Shown here: positions 8,833 through 18,785 of the stretch, piece after piece | Position numbering within the stretch: position 1 is the stretch's first letter | Layout of the letters: each line of letters opens with the position of its first letter | NCBI RefSeq assembly: GCF_000270185.1 | Contig: NC_015516.1 | Coordinates: 124,001-188,000, forward strand | Direction: 5' to 3' | Origin: Melissococcus plutonius ATCC 35311 | GTDB taxonomy: Bacteria > Bacillota > Bacilli > Lactobacillales > Enterococcaceae | Length of the DNA: 64,000 nt | Position numbers and translations under genes: made by a program | The notes under the pieces: generated by a model | Told to the model about the DNA's origin: nothing | What the model saw: only the letters and a program-made list of their open reading frames with translations | The model's database searches: none

Positions 8833-10123
8833 ATTGACGTATGAACAAATCAATGAAACAGTATATACAGAGGTTTTGGAAAATGGATTGACCGTTTATT
8901 TGATTCCTAAACAAGATTTTCATAAAACCTATGCCTTATTTACTACAAACTATGGTTCTATTGATAATGATTTTACTCCTTTAAATAAATCCGAATTTAT
9001 CAAAGTACCAGACGGCATTGCACATTTTCTTGAGCATAAAATGTTTGAAAAAGAAGAAGGAGATGTTTTTCAGAAATTTGGTAGTCAGGGAGCATCTGCC
9101 AATGCTTTTACCAGTTCTACAAAAACAAGCTACCTATTTTCAACAACAGACCAAGTAAAACTTAATTTGACCACATTGCTTGATTTTGTGCAGTCTCCTT
9201 ATTTTACAAAAGAAACGGTTGAAAAGGAAAAGGGAATTATTGGACAAGAAATACAAATGTATCAAGATGATCCAGATTGGCGCTTATTTTTTGGGATGAT
9301 TGAAAATTTGTATCCAAATCATCCCCTCCATATTGATATTGCTGGCACTATTGAAAGTATTAGAGAGATTACTGCAGAAGATTTATATACTTGCTATAAT
9401 ACATTTTATCATCCAAGCAATATGAAACTTGTCGTCGTTGGCAATATCGATCCAGATGGTTTAATGGCATTAATTTATGAAAATCAGGCAACAAAGCCAT
9501 TTGCTCGCTCTATGCCGATAAAACGTCATTTCCCTAAGGATAGCATCTCTGACATTATTCAAGAAAGGCAAGTAACTTTGCCTGTAGTTCGGCCAAAAGT
9601 GTTGCTTGGTATTAAAGGAATAGATAAAGAGGTTCCAAAAGAAAGCCGAGCAAAAATGAAATATCAACTAATGATTGAGCTGCTTTTGCAACTCTTATTA
9701 GGAAATACTTCAAAAAATTATTTAGCTTTATATGACCAAGGTCTGCTTGATGATAGTTTTAGCTATGAGTTTAACTTAGATCGTGGCTTTCATTTTGCTG
9801 TTGTCGGTGGCGATAGTGATTATCCAGAAAAACTGGCACAAAGAATGGAAGAAATTCTACTTCAAGCTGCTAATAGTCCAGAGATAACTGAAACTAATCT
9901 TATGCTAGTAAAACGAAAAATGATTGGAAAATATCTGCAATCATTGAATTCATTAGAGTATATTGCTAATCAATTTTCACAATTTATTCTAGATGATAAA
10001 ATTCTTTTTGACAAAATAGCCATTATTGAAAGTATTCAATTACAAGATATTCTAATAACAACTAAATTTTTTCAAAAAGATAGATTGAGTCGCTTTTATA
10101 TCTATCCTAAAAAAGAGGCATAA
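8825..10123 (+). CDS. ymfH: M16 zinc peptidase YmfH
   Basis: A 432-residue member of the M16 family with the inverted zinc motif HFLEH (in GIAHFLEHKMFEK) and the downstream acidic ligand region EKEKGIIGQEIQMYQDDP. It is the catalytic partner expected for YmfF. I chose the ATG at 8825, inside the end of ymfF, because it follows GGAAGGAGTTGAGG; an earlier in-frame start at 8753 would overlap ymfF by 80 bases and adds unrelated sequence. Homologues are linked to peptide processing in several bacteria, but the substrate here is unknown. Confidence 0.92.
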   Translation: MHKLTYEQINETVYTEVLENGLTVYLIPKQDFHKTYALFTTNYGSIDNDFTPLNKSEFIKVPDGIAHFLEHKMFEKEEGDVFQKFGSQGASANAFTSSTKTSYLFSTTDQVKLNLTTLLDFVQSPYFTKETVEKEKGIIGQEIQMYQDDPDWRLFFGMIENLYPNHPLHIDIAGTIESIREITAEDLYTCYNTFYHPSNMKLVVVGNIDPDGLMALIYENQATKPFARSMPIKRHFPKDSISDIIQERQVTLPVVRPKVLLGIKGIDKEVPKESRAKMKYQLMIELLLQLLLGNTSKNYLALYDQGLLDDSFSYEFNLDRGFHFAVVGGDSDYPEKLAQRMEEILLQAANSPEITETNLMLVKRKMIGKYLQSLNSLEYIANQFSQFILDDKILFDKIAIIESIQLQDILITTKFFQKDRLSRFYIYPKKEA

Positions 10124-10434
10124 AGAATAGAATTATATTTATTTCAAATCATTAAAAATTGAATAAATGCTCATTAAGCAGTTATGACTTAGTTAAATAA
10201 TTATAAATTTATCAAGATTCATTTAAATTAAAAAACTAGTACTGGTATTTTCCTTTTATTTTTAATAAACTAAGGATTAAAGTTGAACGAATTTGTTAAT
10301 CACTTTTATTTTGTTGTTTTTAAAAAATATAGGTTGTATCATTTATTTTGATAAATTCTATCATAATTGATGTATAGGTACTTCAATTTACTTTTTAATA
10401 AATTAAATTTAGAAAGACTGGAGAAGATGGACGA
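10124..10434. other. non-coding gap before the rodZ-like gene
   Basis: About 310 AT-rich bases. I see no ORF with a ribosome site, no strong hairpin and no consensus promoter; a promoter for the next gene is expected here. Confidence 0.5.
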
Positions 10435-11322
10435 GTGATCAGTGTAAATATTGGAGAAATACTTAAAGAAAAAAGATTGCAAAAAAACATCACACTTGAT
10501 GAATTGCAACAAATCACCAAAATACAAAAACGTTATTTAATAGCAATCGAGGAAAATGATTTTAATATCATACCAGGTAAATTTTATGTTCGAGCATTCA
10601 TTCGTCAGTATGCTGAGGCGATAGAGATGAATGGAGAGGAACTTGTCGATATTTATGATGGCAAAAAAACACAACTAGAAAAGCAGGAATCAAAAGAAAC
10701 CTACCAACCTTTAGACGAGTCTAGGATTCAACATCATGAGAAAGAACAACCAAATAGTTGGTTATTGCGAAATCTACCAGCTGTTACTTTCTCTTTAATT
10801 GGTGCAGCAATCCTAATTATAGTTCTTTATGTTACTTGGCAAGATCATCAAAATGATTCTATTATCCAGACAACATCAAGCATCAATGTGAATGACAGTG
10901 CAAGTGCTTCAATTGCTAAAAGTAAAAGCCGGGAAAAAGCAGCTGCCTCTTCAACAAGCTCAAGCGCAAGTACGAGTTCTAGTAAAGAACAAAAAACAAA
11001 AATAGAAACAACAAATGAAACAAATAGATCGATGAATGTCAATGTGACAAATACTACTTCACCAGTAAAGGTAGAATTTAGTGGAAAAAGTGGTCCTTGT
11101 TGGGTAGGCATAATGGTTAATGGCGCCTATGTTTATCAACACACCTTACAAAGTAATGAGAAACAGGCAACTGAACTACCAGCTTCGGCATCTAATGCAA
11201 CGATTGTTTTAGGCGCTTCAAATAATGTGAATGTTCATCTAAATGATCAAGAAATATCGATTGCACAAACACCTGTTTTGGTCCAAAAAAATATTATTGC
11301 TACAATTGCTTATAAAAATTAA
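10435..11322 (+). CDS. rodZ: RodZ/YmfM-like cell shape protein
   Basis: A 295-residue single-pass membrane protein. Residues 5-70 form a Cro/CI-type helix-turn-helix (IGEILKEKRLQKNITLDELQ) followed by the RodZ segment YVRAFIRQYAEAI. One transmembrane helix lies near 113-133 (VTFSLIGAAILIIVLYVTW). An extracellular Ser/Thr/Lys-rich linker follows (about 145-200), then a DUF4115-like beta domain. RodZ links MreB or the elongation machinery to the envelope. The start is GTG behind GGAGAAGATGG; a second GTG lies three codons later. Position between ymfH and pgsA matches the B. subtilis ymfM neighbourhood. Confidence 0.9.
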   Translation: MISVNIGEILKEKRLQKNITLDELQQITKIQKRYLIAIEENDFNIIPGKFYVRAFIRQYAEAIEMNGEELVDIYDGKKTQLEKQESKETYQPLDESRIQHHEKEQPNSWLLRNLPAVTFSLIGAAILIIVLYVTWQDHQNDSIIQTTSSINVNDSASASIAKSKSREKAAASSTSSSASTSSSKEQKTKIETTNETNRSMNVNVTNTTSPVKVEFSGKSGPCWVGIMVNGAYVYQHTLQSNEKQATELPASASNATIVLGASNNVNVHLNDQEISIAQTPVLVQKNIIATIAYKN

Positions 11323-11370
11323 AAAAATGAAAAGCATGGGTAAAGAAATACTCATGTTTTTCATTTTTTT
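11321..11370 (+). terminator. terminator after the rodZ-like gene
   Basis: Left arm AAAAATGAAAAGCATGGGTA pairs with TACTCATGTTTTTCATTTTTTT, with two mismatches and a short loop. It ends in T7, starting right at the stop codon. Confidence 0.75.
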
Positions 11371-11428
11371 AGTAGTGACAGTTCGTTTAAGATAACGTAA
11401 AATAGACAAAAAAGAGGGAGGTAAAAAA

Positions 11429-12007
11429 TTGAATTTACCGAATAAACTAACTGTACTTCGAATTTGCCTAATTCCAGTATTTATTGTAACGATGAGCTTC
11501 TCAACATTCTTTGGAACCTTAACAGTTGGAAATACCACGATTGCTATAATGCAAATTATTAGTGCTCTTATTTTTGCAATTGCTAGTATTACAGATTGGC
11601 TAGATGGAAAGATCGCTCGTTCACGTGGTTTGATTACAAACTTTGGTAAATTTGCTGATCCATTAGCAGATAAAATGTTAGTTATGACTGCTTTTATTAT
11701 GCTTGTTGGGCAGGGAAAAGTACCTGCATGGATCATTTCAATTATTGTTTGTCGTGAATTATCTGTAACAGGATTACGTTTACTTTTAGTAGAACATAGA
11801 GAAGTAATGGCGGCAGCCTGGCCTGGAAAGGTAAAAACAGCTACTCAAATGATTGCTATTATTTTGTTATTGATTAATAATATTCCTTTTTCCTTTATTT
11901 CTTTTCCTTTAGATCAAATCATGTTATATCTTTGTCTATTATTTACTATTTATTCTGGTGTTTATTATTTTGTTAAAAACGCTACTATATTTAAAGGATC
12001 TATGTAG
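11429..12007 (+). CDS. pgsA: CDP-diacylglycerol--glycerol-3-phosphate 3-phosphatidyltransferase
   Basis: Integral membrane enzyme that makes phosphatidylglycerophosphate, the first committed step to phosphatidylglycerol and cardiolipin. It has 192 residues. The CDP-alcohol phosphotransferase motif is complete: D59-G60, A63-R64, G73, D77 and D81 in DGKIARSRGLITNFGKFADP. Four to five hydrophobic segments are visible. The start is TTG behind GGGAGG. In many related genomes cinA and recA follow pgsA; here they are absent from this position. Confidence 0.95.
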   Translation: MNLPNKLTVLRICLIPVFIVTMSFSTFFGTLTVGNTTIAIMQIISALIFAIASITDWLDGKIARSRGLITNFGKFADPLADKMLVMTAFIMLVGQGKVPAWIISIIVCRELSVTGLRLLLVEHREVMAAAWPGKVKTATQMIAIILLLINNIPFSFISFPLDQIMLYLCLLFTIYSGVYYFVKNATIFKGSM

Positions 12008-12232
12008 TTTTTAATGGATCAACTGACTAAAAAATATAGACCAATAATGGTAGCTGAGTAGCTGAATAGATAAAGAATTCATCTTTTTTATATTTTGTTG
12101 TGTATATTGATAGAGACAGGGTGATGGTAAAGGTTATTGGTATGGATTGTTTTCCTTTTTATTATTAGTAAGTCGTTAAAACGATTATAATAAAAATAAA
12201 GAATAAATAAAGCAAAAAGGTGGGTGACCAGA

Positions 12233-12451
12233 TTGGCTAAAGAATTTTCGTATGAAATATTAGAAGAGATTACAGTTCTATCAGAAAACGCCAAGGGTTG
12301 GCGTAAAGAATTAAATTTGATTAGTTGGAATGAACGTCCACCAAAATTTGATATTAGAGATTGGGCATCAAATCATGAAAAGATGGGTAAGGGAATCACA
12401 TTAACAAATGAAGAATTTGACGAATTATCTAAAGTGATTAAAACCATGTAA
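12233..12451 (+). CDS. PC4/YdbC-type ssDNA-binding protein
   Basis: A 72-residue protein of the bacterial PC4 (transcriptional coactivator p15) family. The signature is ELNLISWNERPPKFDIRDW followed by MGKGITLTNEEFDEL. Lactococcal YdbC of this family binds single-stranded DNA as a dimer; the role in the cell is not settled. I chose TTG at 12233, which gives the family N-terminus MAKEFSYEILEE, over a GTG at 12224 that overlaps the ribosome site GGTGG. It stands alone on the plus strand. Confidence 0.88.
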   Translation: MAKEFSYEILEEITVLSENAKGWRKELNLISWNERPPKFDIRDWASNHEKMGKGITLTNEEFDELSKVIKTM

Positions 12452-12622
12452 ACCATGCAGCCCTGTCAATAGTTAATTATTTCGGTGACTCTTTAAACTT
12501 AGGAAATTAGTATTATTTTTATAAGTAGATATAAAATTTTCAATTGAGAAATAATTTGTTAATTAAAATAAAAAATGTTGTTATTCTTGTTAAATTAAAT
12601 AGAAAAAAGAGGTATTTGGCAA

Positions 12623-12907
12623 ATGGATTATTATGATGTAACTTTTCAAGAGTTAAGTGGTCGAACAATTATTAAAAGAGGGGTAGCTTCAAATAAAGAC
12701 ACCTATTCTGTTTGGCAAGATGCGTGTGATGCTTACGATGAAAATGAATTAAGAGTTGCTGTTAATACAGATGTTTTTGTGGTTATGAATAGAAGATATA
12801 TCGTTCGTATTGATATACAAAAAATTGATAGTCCAACAGAAAAACAAATAAAGAGACATGATGAGATCATGGGTGTTGTCACCACATTATCTAATATGGG
12901 ATTTTAA
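12623..12907 (+). CDS. conserved small protein of unknown function
   Basis: A 94-residue acidic, soluble protein without signal peptide or membrane segment. I do not recognise a named family. The sequence mixes beta-like stretches (YYDVTFQELSGRTIIKRGVA, VAVNTDVFVVMNRRYIVRID) with a C-terminal helix (EKQIKRHDEIMGVVTTLSNM), which suggests a small alpha-beta fold. AGAGG lies about nine bases upstream of the ATG. Codon use resembles its neighbours and a strong terminator follows, so I regard it as a real monocistronic gene. Confidence 0.75.
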   Translation: MDYYDVTFQELSGRTIIKRGVASNKDTYSVWQDACDAYDENELRVAVNTDVFVVMNRRYIVRIDIQKIDSPTEKQIKRHDEIMGVVTTLSNMGF

Positions 12908-12936
12908 GTGTTCATATAAAAATTATTTTAGTCATT

Positions 12937-12972
12937 GGCAATTTTGATTTCTAGAAATCAAAATTGCTTTTT
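12937..12972 (+). terminator. terminator after the 94-residue protein gene
   Basis: GCAATTTTGATTT at 12938-12950 pairs perfectly with AAATCAAAATTGC at 12955-12967 around a CTAG loop, followed by T5. This separates the small gene from the ribosomal operon promoter. Confidence 0.85.
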
Positions 12973-13086
12973 CATTGGGTTAAATGAAAAAATGAAAAAA
13001 TTTTTTAGAATAAAAAATAGGCGGATTGGATTTTTAATAGATGAGCTATTTCTTCTATGATTTAAACGGATTTATACGAAAAAAAC

Positions 13087-13115
13087 TTGCTATTCAGGTG
13101 AAATTATACTATAAT
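13087..13115 (+). promoter_or_regulatory. main promoter of the S10 ribosomal operon
   Basis: TTGCTA and TATAAT are separated by exactly 17 bases. The -10 is perfect and the -35 matches four of six. It lies 175 bases ahead of rpsJ, after a terminator, and is the obvious start for the long ribosomal transcript. Confidence 0.85.
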
Positions 13116-13121
13116 GGCAAA

Positions 13122-13289
13122 GGTACGATTTACAAGATGCGTAAAAAGTACTGGTAAATCAAGTAATTGATTTATCGGCGATGAAACGAGAGGTTGCGAC
13201 ACGCCTGGACGCTTTGCCACGAGCAAGTGTGTTGGAAATTTTCGGTGAGCCATGTCTACTTTCAAAATAGGCGAAGGAGGGAAATAAAG
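13122..13289 (+). ncRNA. structured 5' leader of the S10 operon
   Basis: About 165 untranslated bases with stem potential: GGTAAATCA with TGATTTATC near 13153-13176, and a longer GC-richer element from GAGAGGTTGCGACACGCC to GAGCAAGTGTG. The second element is far less AT-rich than other intergenic DNA here, which suggests a conserved RNA. S10 leaders in other bacteria bind L4 for autoregulation; whether this one does is inference. The leader ends with GGAGGG before rpsJ. Confidence 0.65.
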
Positions 13290-13598
13290 ATGGCAAAACA
13301 AAAGATTCGTATTCGTTTAAAAGCGTATGAACATCGTATTTTAGATCAATCTGCGGATAAAATTGTGGAAACAGCAAAGAGAACTGGAGCTAGTGTATCT
13401 GGTCCAATTCCTTTACCAACAGAACGTTCACTTTATACAGTTATACGTGGACCACATGTACACAAAGACGCACGTGATCAGTTTGAAATACGTACACATA
13501 AACGTCTAATCGACATTGTGAACCCAACACCAAAAACAGTTGATGCTTTGATGAAGCTTGACTTACCATCTGGTGTAAATATTGAAATTAAATTATAA
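13290..13598 (+). CDS. rpsJ: 30S ribosomal protein S10 (NusE)
   Basis: First gene of the operon; 102 residues, normal length. S10 sits in the head of the 30S subunit and also acts as NusE in transcription antitermination. The sequence [29 protein letters not shown] and the loop around [26 protein letters not shown] are characteristic. The ATG at 13290 follows GGAGGG; longer in-frame readings run back into the leader RNA and are rejected. Confidence 0.98.
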   Translation: MAKQKIRIRLKAYEHRILDQSADKIVETAKRTGASVSGPIPLPTERSLYTVIRGPHVHKDARDQFEIRTHKRLIDIVNPTPKTVDALMKLDLPSGVNIEIKL

Positions 13599-13622
13599 AA
13601 TTAAGATGATGGAGGTGTACTC

Positions 13623-14252
13623 ATGACCAAAGGAATCTTAGGGAAAAAAGTGGGAATGACTCAAATCTTCACTGAATCTGGTGAATTAATTCCAGTAACT
13701 GTTGTTGAAGCTACTCCAAATGTAGTATTACAGTTAAAAACAATGGAATCAGACGGCTATGAAGCAATTCAAGTCGGTTACCAAGATATGCGTGAGATTT
13801 TATCAAACAAACCTGCGAAAGGTCATGTTTCAAAAGCAAACACGACTCCTAAGCGCTTCATTAGAGAATTCAAAGATGTTGAGCTAGGAGAATATAAAGT
13901 AGGACAAGAAATTAAGGTAGATGTTTTCCAAGCTGGCGACATCGTTGATATTACAGGAACTACAAAAGGTAAAGGATTCCAAGGCGTAATAAAACGTCAT
14001 GGACAAAGCCGTGGGCCAATGGCACATGGATCTCGTTACCATCGTCGTCCTGGGTCAATGGGTCCAGTTGCACCAAACCGTGTATTTAAAAATAAACATC
14101 TTGCTGGCCGTATGGGTGGCAACCGAGTAACAATTCAAAATTTGGAAATTGTTAAGGTAGATGTACAAAGAAACGTAATTTTAATTAAAGGAAATGTTCC
14201 TGGAGCTAAAAAATCATTAATTACTATTAAATCAGCTGTTAAAGCAAAATAG
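13623..14252 (+). CDS. rplC: 50S ribosomal protein L3
   Basis: 209 residues. L3 is an early assembly protein of the 50S subunit that reaches the peptidyl transferase centre. The start [16 protein letters not shown] and the extended loop [20 protein letters not shown] are diagnostic; the latter contains the Gln that is methylated in some bacteria. GGAGGTG precedes the ATG. It is 24 bases downstream of rpsJ. Confidence 0.98.
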   Translation: MTKGILGKKVGMTQIFTESGELIPVTVVEATPNVVLQLKTMESDGYEAIQVGYQDMREILSNKPAKGHVSKANTTPKRFIREFKDVELGEYKVGQEIKVDVFQAGDIVDITGTTKGKGFQGVIKRHGQSRGPMAHGSRYHRRPGSMGPVAPNRVFKNKHLAGRMGGNRVTIQNLEIVKVDVQRNVILIKGNVPGAKKSLITIKSAVKAK

Positions 14253-14275
14253 TAGAAGGAAGGAGGAACTAAGAA

Positions 14276-14899
14276 ATGCCAAAAATAGCATTATTCAAAC
14301 AAGACGGAACAAAAAATGGAGAAATGACATTAAATGAAGACATTTTTGGAATTGATCCAAATCAAAATGTTGTTTATGATGCAATTATTATGCAACGTGC
14401 TTCATTAAGACAGGGAACACATGCAGTAAAAAATCGTAGTGCAGTTCGTGGCGGTGGACGTAAACCATGGCGTCAAAAAGGAACTGGCCGTGCACGTCAA
14501 GGCTCAATCCGATCACCACAATGGCGTGGCGGTGGCGTTGTCTTTGGACCAACACCACGTTCTTATAGTTACAAATTACCTAGAAAAGTTCGTCGTTTAG
14601 CAATGAAATCTGTTTTATCAGAAAAAGTTGCTGATAATAACTTAGTAGCAGTAGAAAGCTTAAATTTTGAAACACCAAAAACGAAAGAATTTAAACAAGT
14701 TCTTGCAAACTTATCTATTGATACAAAAGTATTAATTATTTTAGAAGATGGCAATGATAATGCAGCATTATCTGCACGTAACTTGCCAAATGTTTCAGTT
14801 GCAACTTCTAAAAATGTCAGTGTTTTAGATATCGTATCTGCCAATAAATTGGTGGCAACACAAACTGCTCTTACTCAAATTGAGGAGGTGCTTGTATAA
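14276..14899 (+). CDS. rplD: 50S ribosomal protein L4
   Basis: 207 residues. L4 lines the nascent peptide exit tunnel with its long loop, seen here as [19 protein letters not shown] (about residues 60-80), the region where macrolide-resistance changes fall. In other bacteria L4 also represses its own operon through the leader RNA. GGAGGAAC lies ahead of the ATG. The stop codon overlaps the rplW start by one base, so the two are translationally coupled. Confidence 0.98.
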   Translation: MPKIALFKQDGTKNGEMTLNEDIFGIDPNQNVVYDAIIMQRASLRQGTHAVKNRSAVRGGGRKPWRQKGTGRARQGSIRSPQWRGGGVVFGPTPRSYSYKLPRKVRRLAMKSVLSEKVADNNLVAVESLNFETPKTKEFKQVLANLSIDTKVLIILEDGNDNAALSARNLPNVSVATSKNVSVLDIVSANKLVATQTALTQIEEVLV

Positions 14900-15189
14900 T
14901 GAATTTACTAGATATTATTAAACGCCCAATGATTACAGAAAAATCCATGCTTGCAATGGATGACAAGAAATACTCTTTCGAAGTAGACACACATGCGAAC
15001 AAAACATTAGTAAAACAAGCCGTTGAAGCTGCTTTTGATGTGAAAGTGAAAAATGTAAACATTATGAACATACGTCCAAAATTCAAACGTATGGGTAAAT
15101 ATACTGGTTATACAAGAAAACGTCGTAAAGCAATCGTAACACTAACAGAAGATTCAAAAGAAATTCAACTTTTTGAAAATGCTGAATAA
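14899..15189 (+). CDS. rplW: 50S ribosomal protein L23
   Basis: 96 residues. L23 lies at the tunnel exit and is the docking site for trigger factor and SRP. The sequence [15 protein letters not shown] and the loop [20 protein letters not shown] are typical. The start ATG shares its A with the rplD stop codon and uses the GAGGAGG inside the rplD end as its ribosome site. Confidence 0.98.
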   Translation: MNLLDIIKRPMITEKSMLAMDDKKYSFEVDTHANKTLVKQAVEAAFDVKVKNVNIMNIRPKFKRMGKYTGYTRKRRKAIVTLTEDSKEIQLFENAE

Positions 15190-15228
15190 GTATTAATTAA
15201 GTAATCATCAAAGTAGGAGGGAAAAGAC

Positions 15229-16059
15229 GTGGCGATTAAAAAATACAAACCGACCACAAATGGCCGTCGTAATATGACAAGTTCTGATTTTGCTGAAATC
15301 ACTACTTCAACCCCAGAAAAAACATTGTTACAACCATTGAAAAACAATGCTGGTCGTAACAATAATGGTCGTATTACAGTTCGTCATCAAGGTGGTGGTC
15401 ATAAACGTCAATATCGAATCATTGATTTCAAACGTAATAAAGATAATATCAATGCGCTTGTTAAATCAATTGAATATGATCCAAATCGTTCGGCTAACAT
15501 TGCTTTAATTCACTATGAAGATGGAGTGAAAGCTTATATTTTAGCACCAAAAGGATTACAAGTAGGCATGAATGTTGTTTCTGGTGCCAATGCGGATATT
15601 AAAGTTGGGAATGCACTTCCTCTAGAAAATATTCCAGTCGGTACAGTTATTCATAATATTGAAATGAAACCAGGAAAAGGCGGTCAATTAATTCGTTCTG
15701 CTGGAACAAGTGCACAAGTACTTGGTAAGGAAGGGAAATACGTATTAATTCGTTTAAATTCTGGTGAAGTTCGCATGATTTTAGCTACTTGCCGAGCAAC
15801 AATTGGGGCAGTTGGCAATGAACAACATGAATTAATCAACATTGGTAAAGCAGGTCGTTCTCGTTGGATGCACAAACGTCCAACTGTTCGTGGTAGTGTA
15901 ATGAATCCAAACGATCACCCACACGGTGGTGGTGAAGGTAAAGCACCAATTGGACGTAAGGCTCCTGTTTCTCCATGGGGACAACCAGCTATTGGCTACA
16001 AAACACGTAATAAAAAAGCAAAATCAAATAAACTTATTGTTCGTCGTCGTACGAAGTAA
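15229..16059 (+). CDS. rplB: 50S ribosomal protein L2
   Basis: 276 residues, normal length. L2 is needed for subunit association and peptidyl transferase activity; the functional C-terminal segment [20 protein letters not shown] with the key His is present. The N-terminal half has the RNA-binding OB fold ([20 protein letters not shown]). The start is GTG behind GGAGGG. It follows rplW after a 39-base gap. Confidence 0.98.
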   Translation: MAIKKYKPTTNGRRNMTSSDFAEITTSTPEKTLLQPLKNNAGRNNNGRITVRHQGGGHKRQYRIIDFKRNKDNINALVKSIEYDPNRSANIALIHYEDGVKAYILAPKGLQVGMNVVSGANADIKVGNALPLENIPVGTVIHNIEMKPGKGGQLIRSAGTSAQVLGKEGKYVLIRLNSGEVRMILATCRATIGAVGNEQHELINIGKAGRSRWMHKRPTVRGSVMNPNDHPHGGGEGKAPIGRKAPVSPWGQPAIGYKTRNKKAKSNKLIVRRRTK

Positions 16060-16098
16060 TCTATTTATATAGTTTTATAATTTGAGAGGAGGTTTACC

Positions 16099-16377
16099 AT
16101 GGGACGTAGTTTAAAAAAGGGACCTTTTGCTGATGAACATCTATTAAAAAAAGTTGAAGCGCAACAAGGTGTTGAAAAGAAAAAAGTGATCAAAACTTGG
16201 TCTCGCCGTTCAACTATTTTTCCAAGTTTTGTTGGATATACCATTGCTGTACATGATGGTAGAAAACATGTGCCTGTTTATATTCAAGAAGACATGGTCG
16301 GACATAAATTAGGTGAATTTGCACCAACAAGAACTTATCGTGGTCATGCTAGTGACGATAAGAAAACGAGACGCTAA
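16099..16377 (+). CDS. rpsS: 30S ribosomal protein S19
   Basis: 92 residues. S19 forms part of the 30S head and the intersubunit bridge, close to the A-site tRNA. The sequence [20 protein letters not shown] and the segment [25 protein letters not shown] are diagnostic. AGAGGAGGTTT gives a strong ribosome site. Confidence 0.98.
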   Translation: MGRSLKKGPFADEHLLKKVEAQQGVEKKKVIKTWSRRSTIFPSFVGYTIAVHDGRKHVPVYIQEDMVGHKLGEFAPTRTYRGHASDDKKTRR

Positions 16378-16397
16378 TTTGAGGGGAGGAAATGCAA

Positions 16398-16745
16398 ATG
16401 CCAGAACAAATTACATCAGCTAAAGCAACTGCAAAAACTGTTCGTACTTCACCTCGTAAAGCCCGTTTAGTGATCGATCTTGTTAGAGGGAAAAGCGTTG
16501 CAGATGCAATTTCAATTTTGAAATTTACGCCGAATAAATCAGCTGAAATTATTGAAAAAGTTCTAATGTCTGCAGTAGCAAATGCAGAAAACAACTTTGA
16601 CTTAGATGTTGAGAATTTAGTCGTATCTGAAGCTTTTGTTAACGAAGGACCAACGATGAAACGTTTCCGTCCACGTGCAAAAGGTTCAGCTTCACCAATC
16701 AACAAACGTACAAGTCACATCACAGTTGTCGTATCAGAAAAATAA
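16398..16745 (+). CDS. rplV: 50S ribosomal protein L22
   Basis: 115 residues. L22 lines the exit tunnel with a beta hairpin, seen as [20 protein letters not shown], and its N-terminal globular part starts [22 protein letters not shown] chose the ATG at 16398, eight bases after GGAGG; the ATG two codons earlier is only two bases from the ribosome site. The chosen start gives the usual length. Confidence 0.96.
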   Translation: MPEQITSAKATAKTVRTSPRKARLVIDLVRGKSVADAISILKFTPNKSAEIIEKVLMSAVANAENNFDLDVENLVVSEAFVNEGPTMKRFRPRAKGSASPINKRTSHITVVVSEK

Positions 16746-16759
16746 GGAGGGACAAATCA

Positions 16760-17416
16760 GTGGGTCAAAAAGTAAATCCAGTTGGAATGCGTGTTGGCAT
16801 TATTCGTGATTGGGATACAAAATGGTATGCTGAAAAAGAATATGCTGAATTCCTGCATGAAGATTTAAAAATCCGTACATTTATCTCAAAAAAACTTGCT
16901 GATGCTGCTGTATCTACAATTGAAATTGAACGTGCTGCAAATCGCATTGATATTTCAATTCATACAGCAAAGCCAGGTATGGTAATCGGTAAAGGCGGAT
17001 CTGAAGTTGAGAATTTAAGAAAAGAATTAAACAAATTAACTGGTAAACGAGTTCACATTAATATTGTTGAAATCAAAAAACCAGATTTAGACGCTAAATT
17101 AGTAGGCGAAGGAATTGCACGTCAACTAGAAAATCGTGTTGCTTTTCGTCGGGCACAAAAACAAGCCATTCAACGTACAATGCGTGCTGGCGCTAAGGGA
17201 ATTAAAACACAAGTATCCGGTCGTTTAAATGGTGCAGACATTGCACGTAAAGAAGGTTATTCAGAAGGAACAGTTCCACTTCATACATTGCGTGCAGATA
17301 TTGATTACGCATGGGAAGAAGCAGAAACAACTTATGGACAATTAGGAGTTAAGGTGTGGATTTATCGTGGTGAAATTTTACCAACGAAAACAAACACTGA
17401 GAAAGGAGGGAAATAA
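16760..17416 (+). CDS. rpsC: 30S ribosomal protein S3
   Basis: 218 residues. S3 guards the mRNA entry site and has helicase activity together with S4 and S5. The KH domain shows the GxxG loop in [12 protein letters not shown], and the C-terminal domain shows the segment [20 protein letters not shown]. The start is GTG behind GGAGGG. It abuts rplP with only two bases between stop and start. Confidence 0.98.
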   Translation: MGQKVNPVGMRVGIIRDWDTKWYAEKEYAEFLHEDLKIRTFISKKLADAAVSTIEIERAANRIDISIHTAKPGMVIGKGGSEVENLRKELNKLTGKRVHINIVEIKKPDLDAKLVGEGIARQLENRVAFRRAQKQAIQRTMRAGAKGIKTQVSGRLNGADIARKEGYSEGTVPLHTLRADIDYAWEEAETTYGQLGVKVWIYRGEILPTKTNTEKGGK

Positions 17417-17418
17417 TC

Positions 17419-17853
17419 ATGTTAGTACCTAAACGTGTGAAACACCGTCGTGAGTTCAGAGGAAAAATGCGGGGGGAAGCTAAAGGTGGAAAAGAAGTAA
17501 CTTTTGGTGAATGGGGTTTACAAGCCTTGGATTCCCATTGGATTACTAACCGACAAATTGAAGCTGCTCGTATCGCGATGACTCGTTATATGAAGCGTGG
17601 CGGAAAAGTATGGATTAAAATTTTCCCTCATAAATCATATACGAGTAAAGCTATTGGTGTTCGTATGGGTAAAGGTAAAGGAGCACCTGAAGGATGGGTA
17701 TCCCCAGTCAAACGTGGCAAAATAATGTTTGAAGTTGCTGGTGTTTCTGAGGAAGTTGCACGTGAAGCACTTCGCCTTGCATCTCATAAATTACCTATCA
17801 AAACTAAAATCGTAAAACGTGAGGAAATGGGTGGTGAATCGAATGAAAGTTAA
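17419..17853 (+). CDS. rplP: 50S ribosomal protein L16
   Basis: 144 residues. L16 contacts the A-site tRNA at the peptidyl transferase centre. The start [19 protein letters not shown] and the segment [29 protein letters not shown] are diagnostic; the latter contains the Arg hydroxylated in some bacteria. The ribosome site GGAGG lies within the rpsC end. The gene overlaps rpmC by 11 bases. Confidence 0.98.
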   Translation: MLVPKRVKHRREFRGKMRGEAKGGKEVTFGEWGLQALDSHWITNRQIEAARIAMTRYMKRGGKVWIKIFPHKSYTSKAIGVRMGKGKGAPEGWVSPVKRGKIMFEVAGVSEEVAREALRLASHKLPIKTKIVKREEMGGESNES

Positions 17854-18034
17854 AGAAATCAGAGAATTAACCACTACCGAAATGCTTGATAAAGAAAAAC
17901 AATTAAAAGAAGAATTGTTTAATTTGAGATTCCAATTAGCAACAGGCCAGCTAGAAAATACGGCACGTATTAAAGAAGTACGTCGATCGATTGCACGCAT
18001 TAAAACTGTCTTGCGTGAACAAGAAGCTAACTAA
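17843..18034 (+). CDS. rpmC: 50S ribosomal protein L29
   Basis: 63 residues, all helical, located near the tunnel exit beside L23. The ATG at 17843 gives the family start [14 protein letters not shown]; an earlier in-frame ATG at 17819 would add an eight-residue stretch not seen in the family. It begins inside the end of rplP and uses the GGTGG of that gene for initiation. Confidence 0.97.
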   Translation: MKVKEIRELTTTEMLDKEKQLKEELFNLRFQLATGQLENTARIKEVRRSIARIKTVLREQEAN

Positions 18035-18057
18035 TAATGGAGGGAGGCTAAATACGT

Positions 18058-18324
18058 ATGACTGAAGAAAGAAATAATCGTAAAATTTATCAAGGTCGTG
18101 TGATTTCAGATAAAATGGACAAGACAATTACAGTCGTTGTTGAAACAAAGAAAAATCATCCTATCTATGGTAAACGTCTAAAATATTCAAAGAAGTATAA
18201 AGCACATGATGAAAACAACACTGCAAAAGTTGGTGACATCGTTAGAATCATGGAAACTCGTCCATTGTCAGCTACAAAACGTTTCCGTTTACTAGAGGTA
18301 GTCGAAGAAGCAATTATTATCTAA
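18058..18324 (+). CDS. rpsQ: 30S ribosomal protein S17
   Basis: 88 residues with the OB fold of a primary 16S rRNA binder. Visible features are [39 protein letters not shown] and the C-terminal [22 protein letters not shown] precedes the start. The next gene follows after 58 bases. Confidence 0.98.
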   Translation: MTEERNNRKIYQGRVISDKMDKTITVVVETKKNHPIYGKRLKYSKKYKAHDENNTAKVGDIVRIMETRPLSATKRFRLLEVVEEAIII

Positions 18325-18352
18325 CAAAACGAGATTTTCCTATATAGATTGA

Positions 18353-18751
<399 letters not shown>

Positions 18752-18785
18752 CCGAGACACTTGCCAAAGGAGGTGCGAAACAAAG

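Noticed and set aside
13194-13289. In-frame 5' extension of rpsJ
   Set aside because: It runs through the structured leader and over the ribosome site; the start at 13290 gives the exact S10 length.
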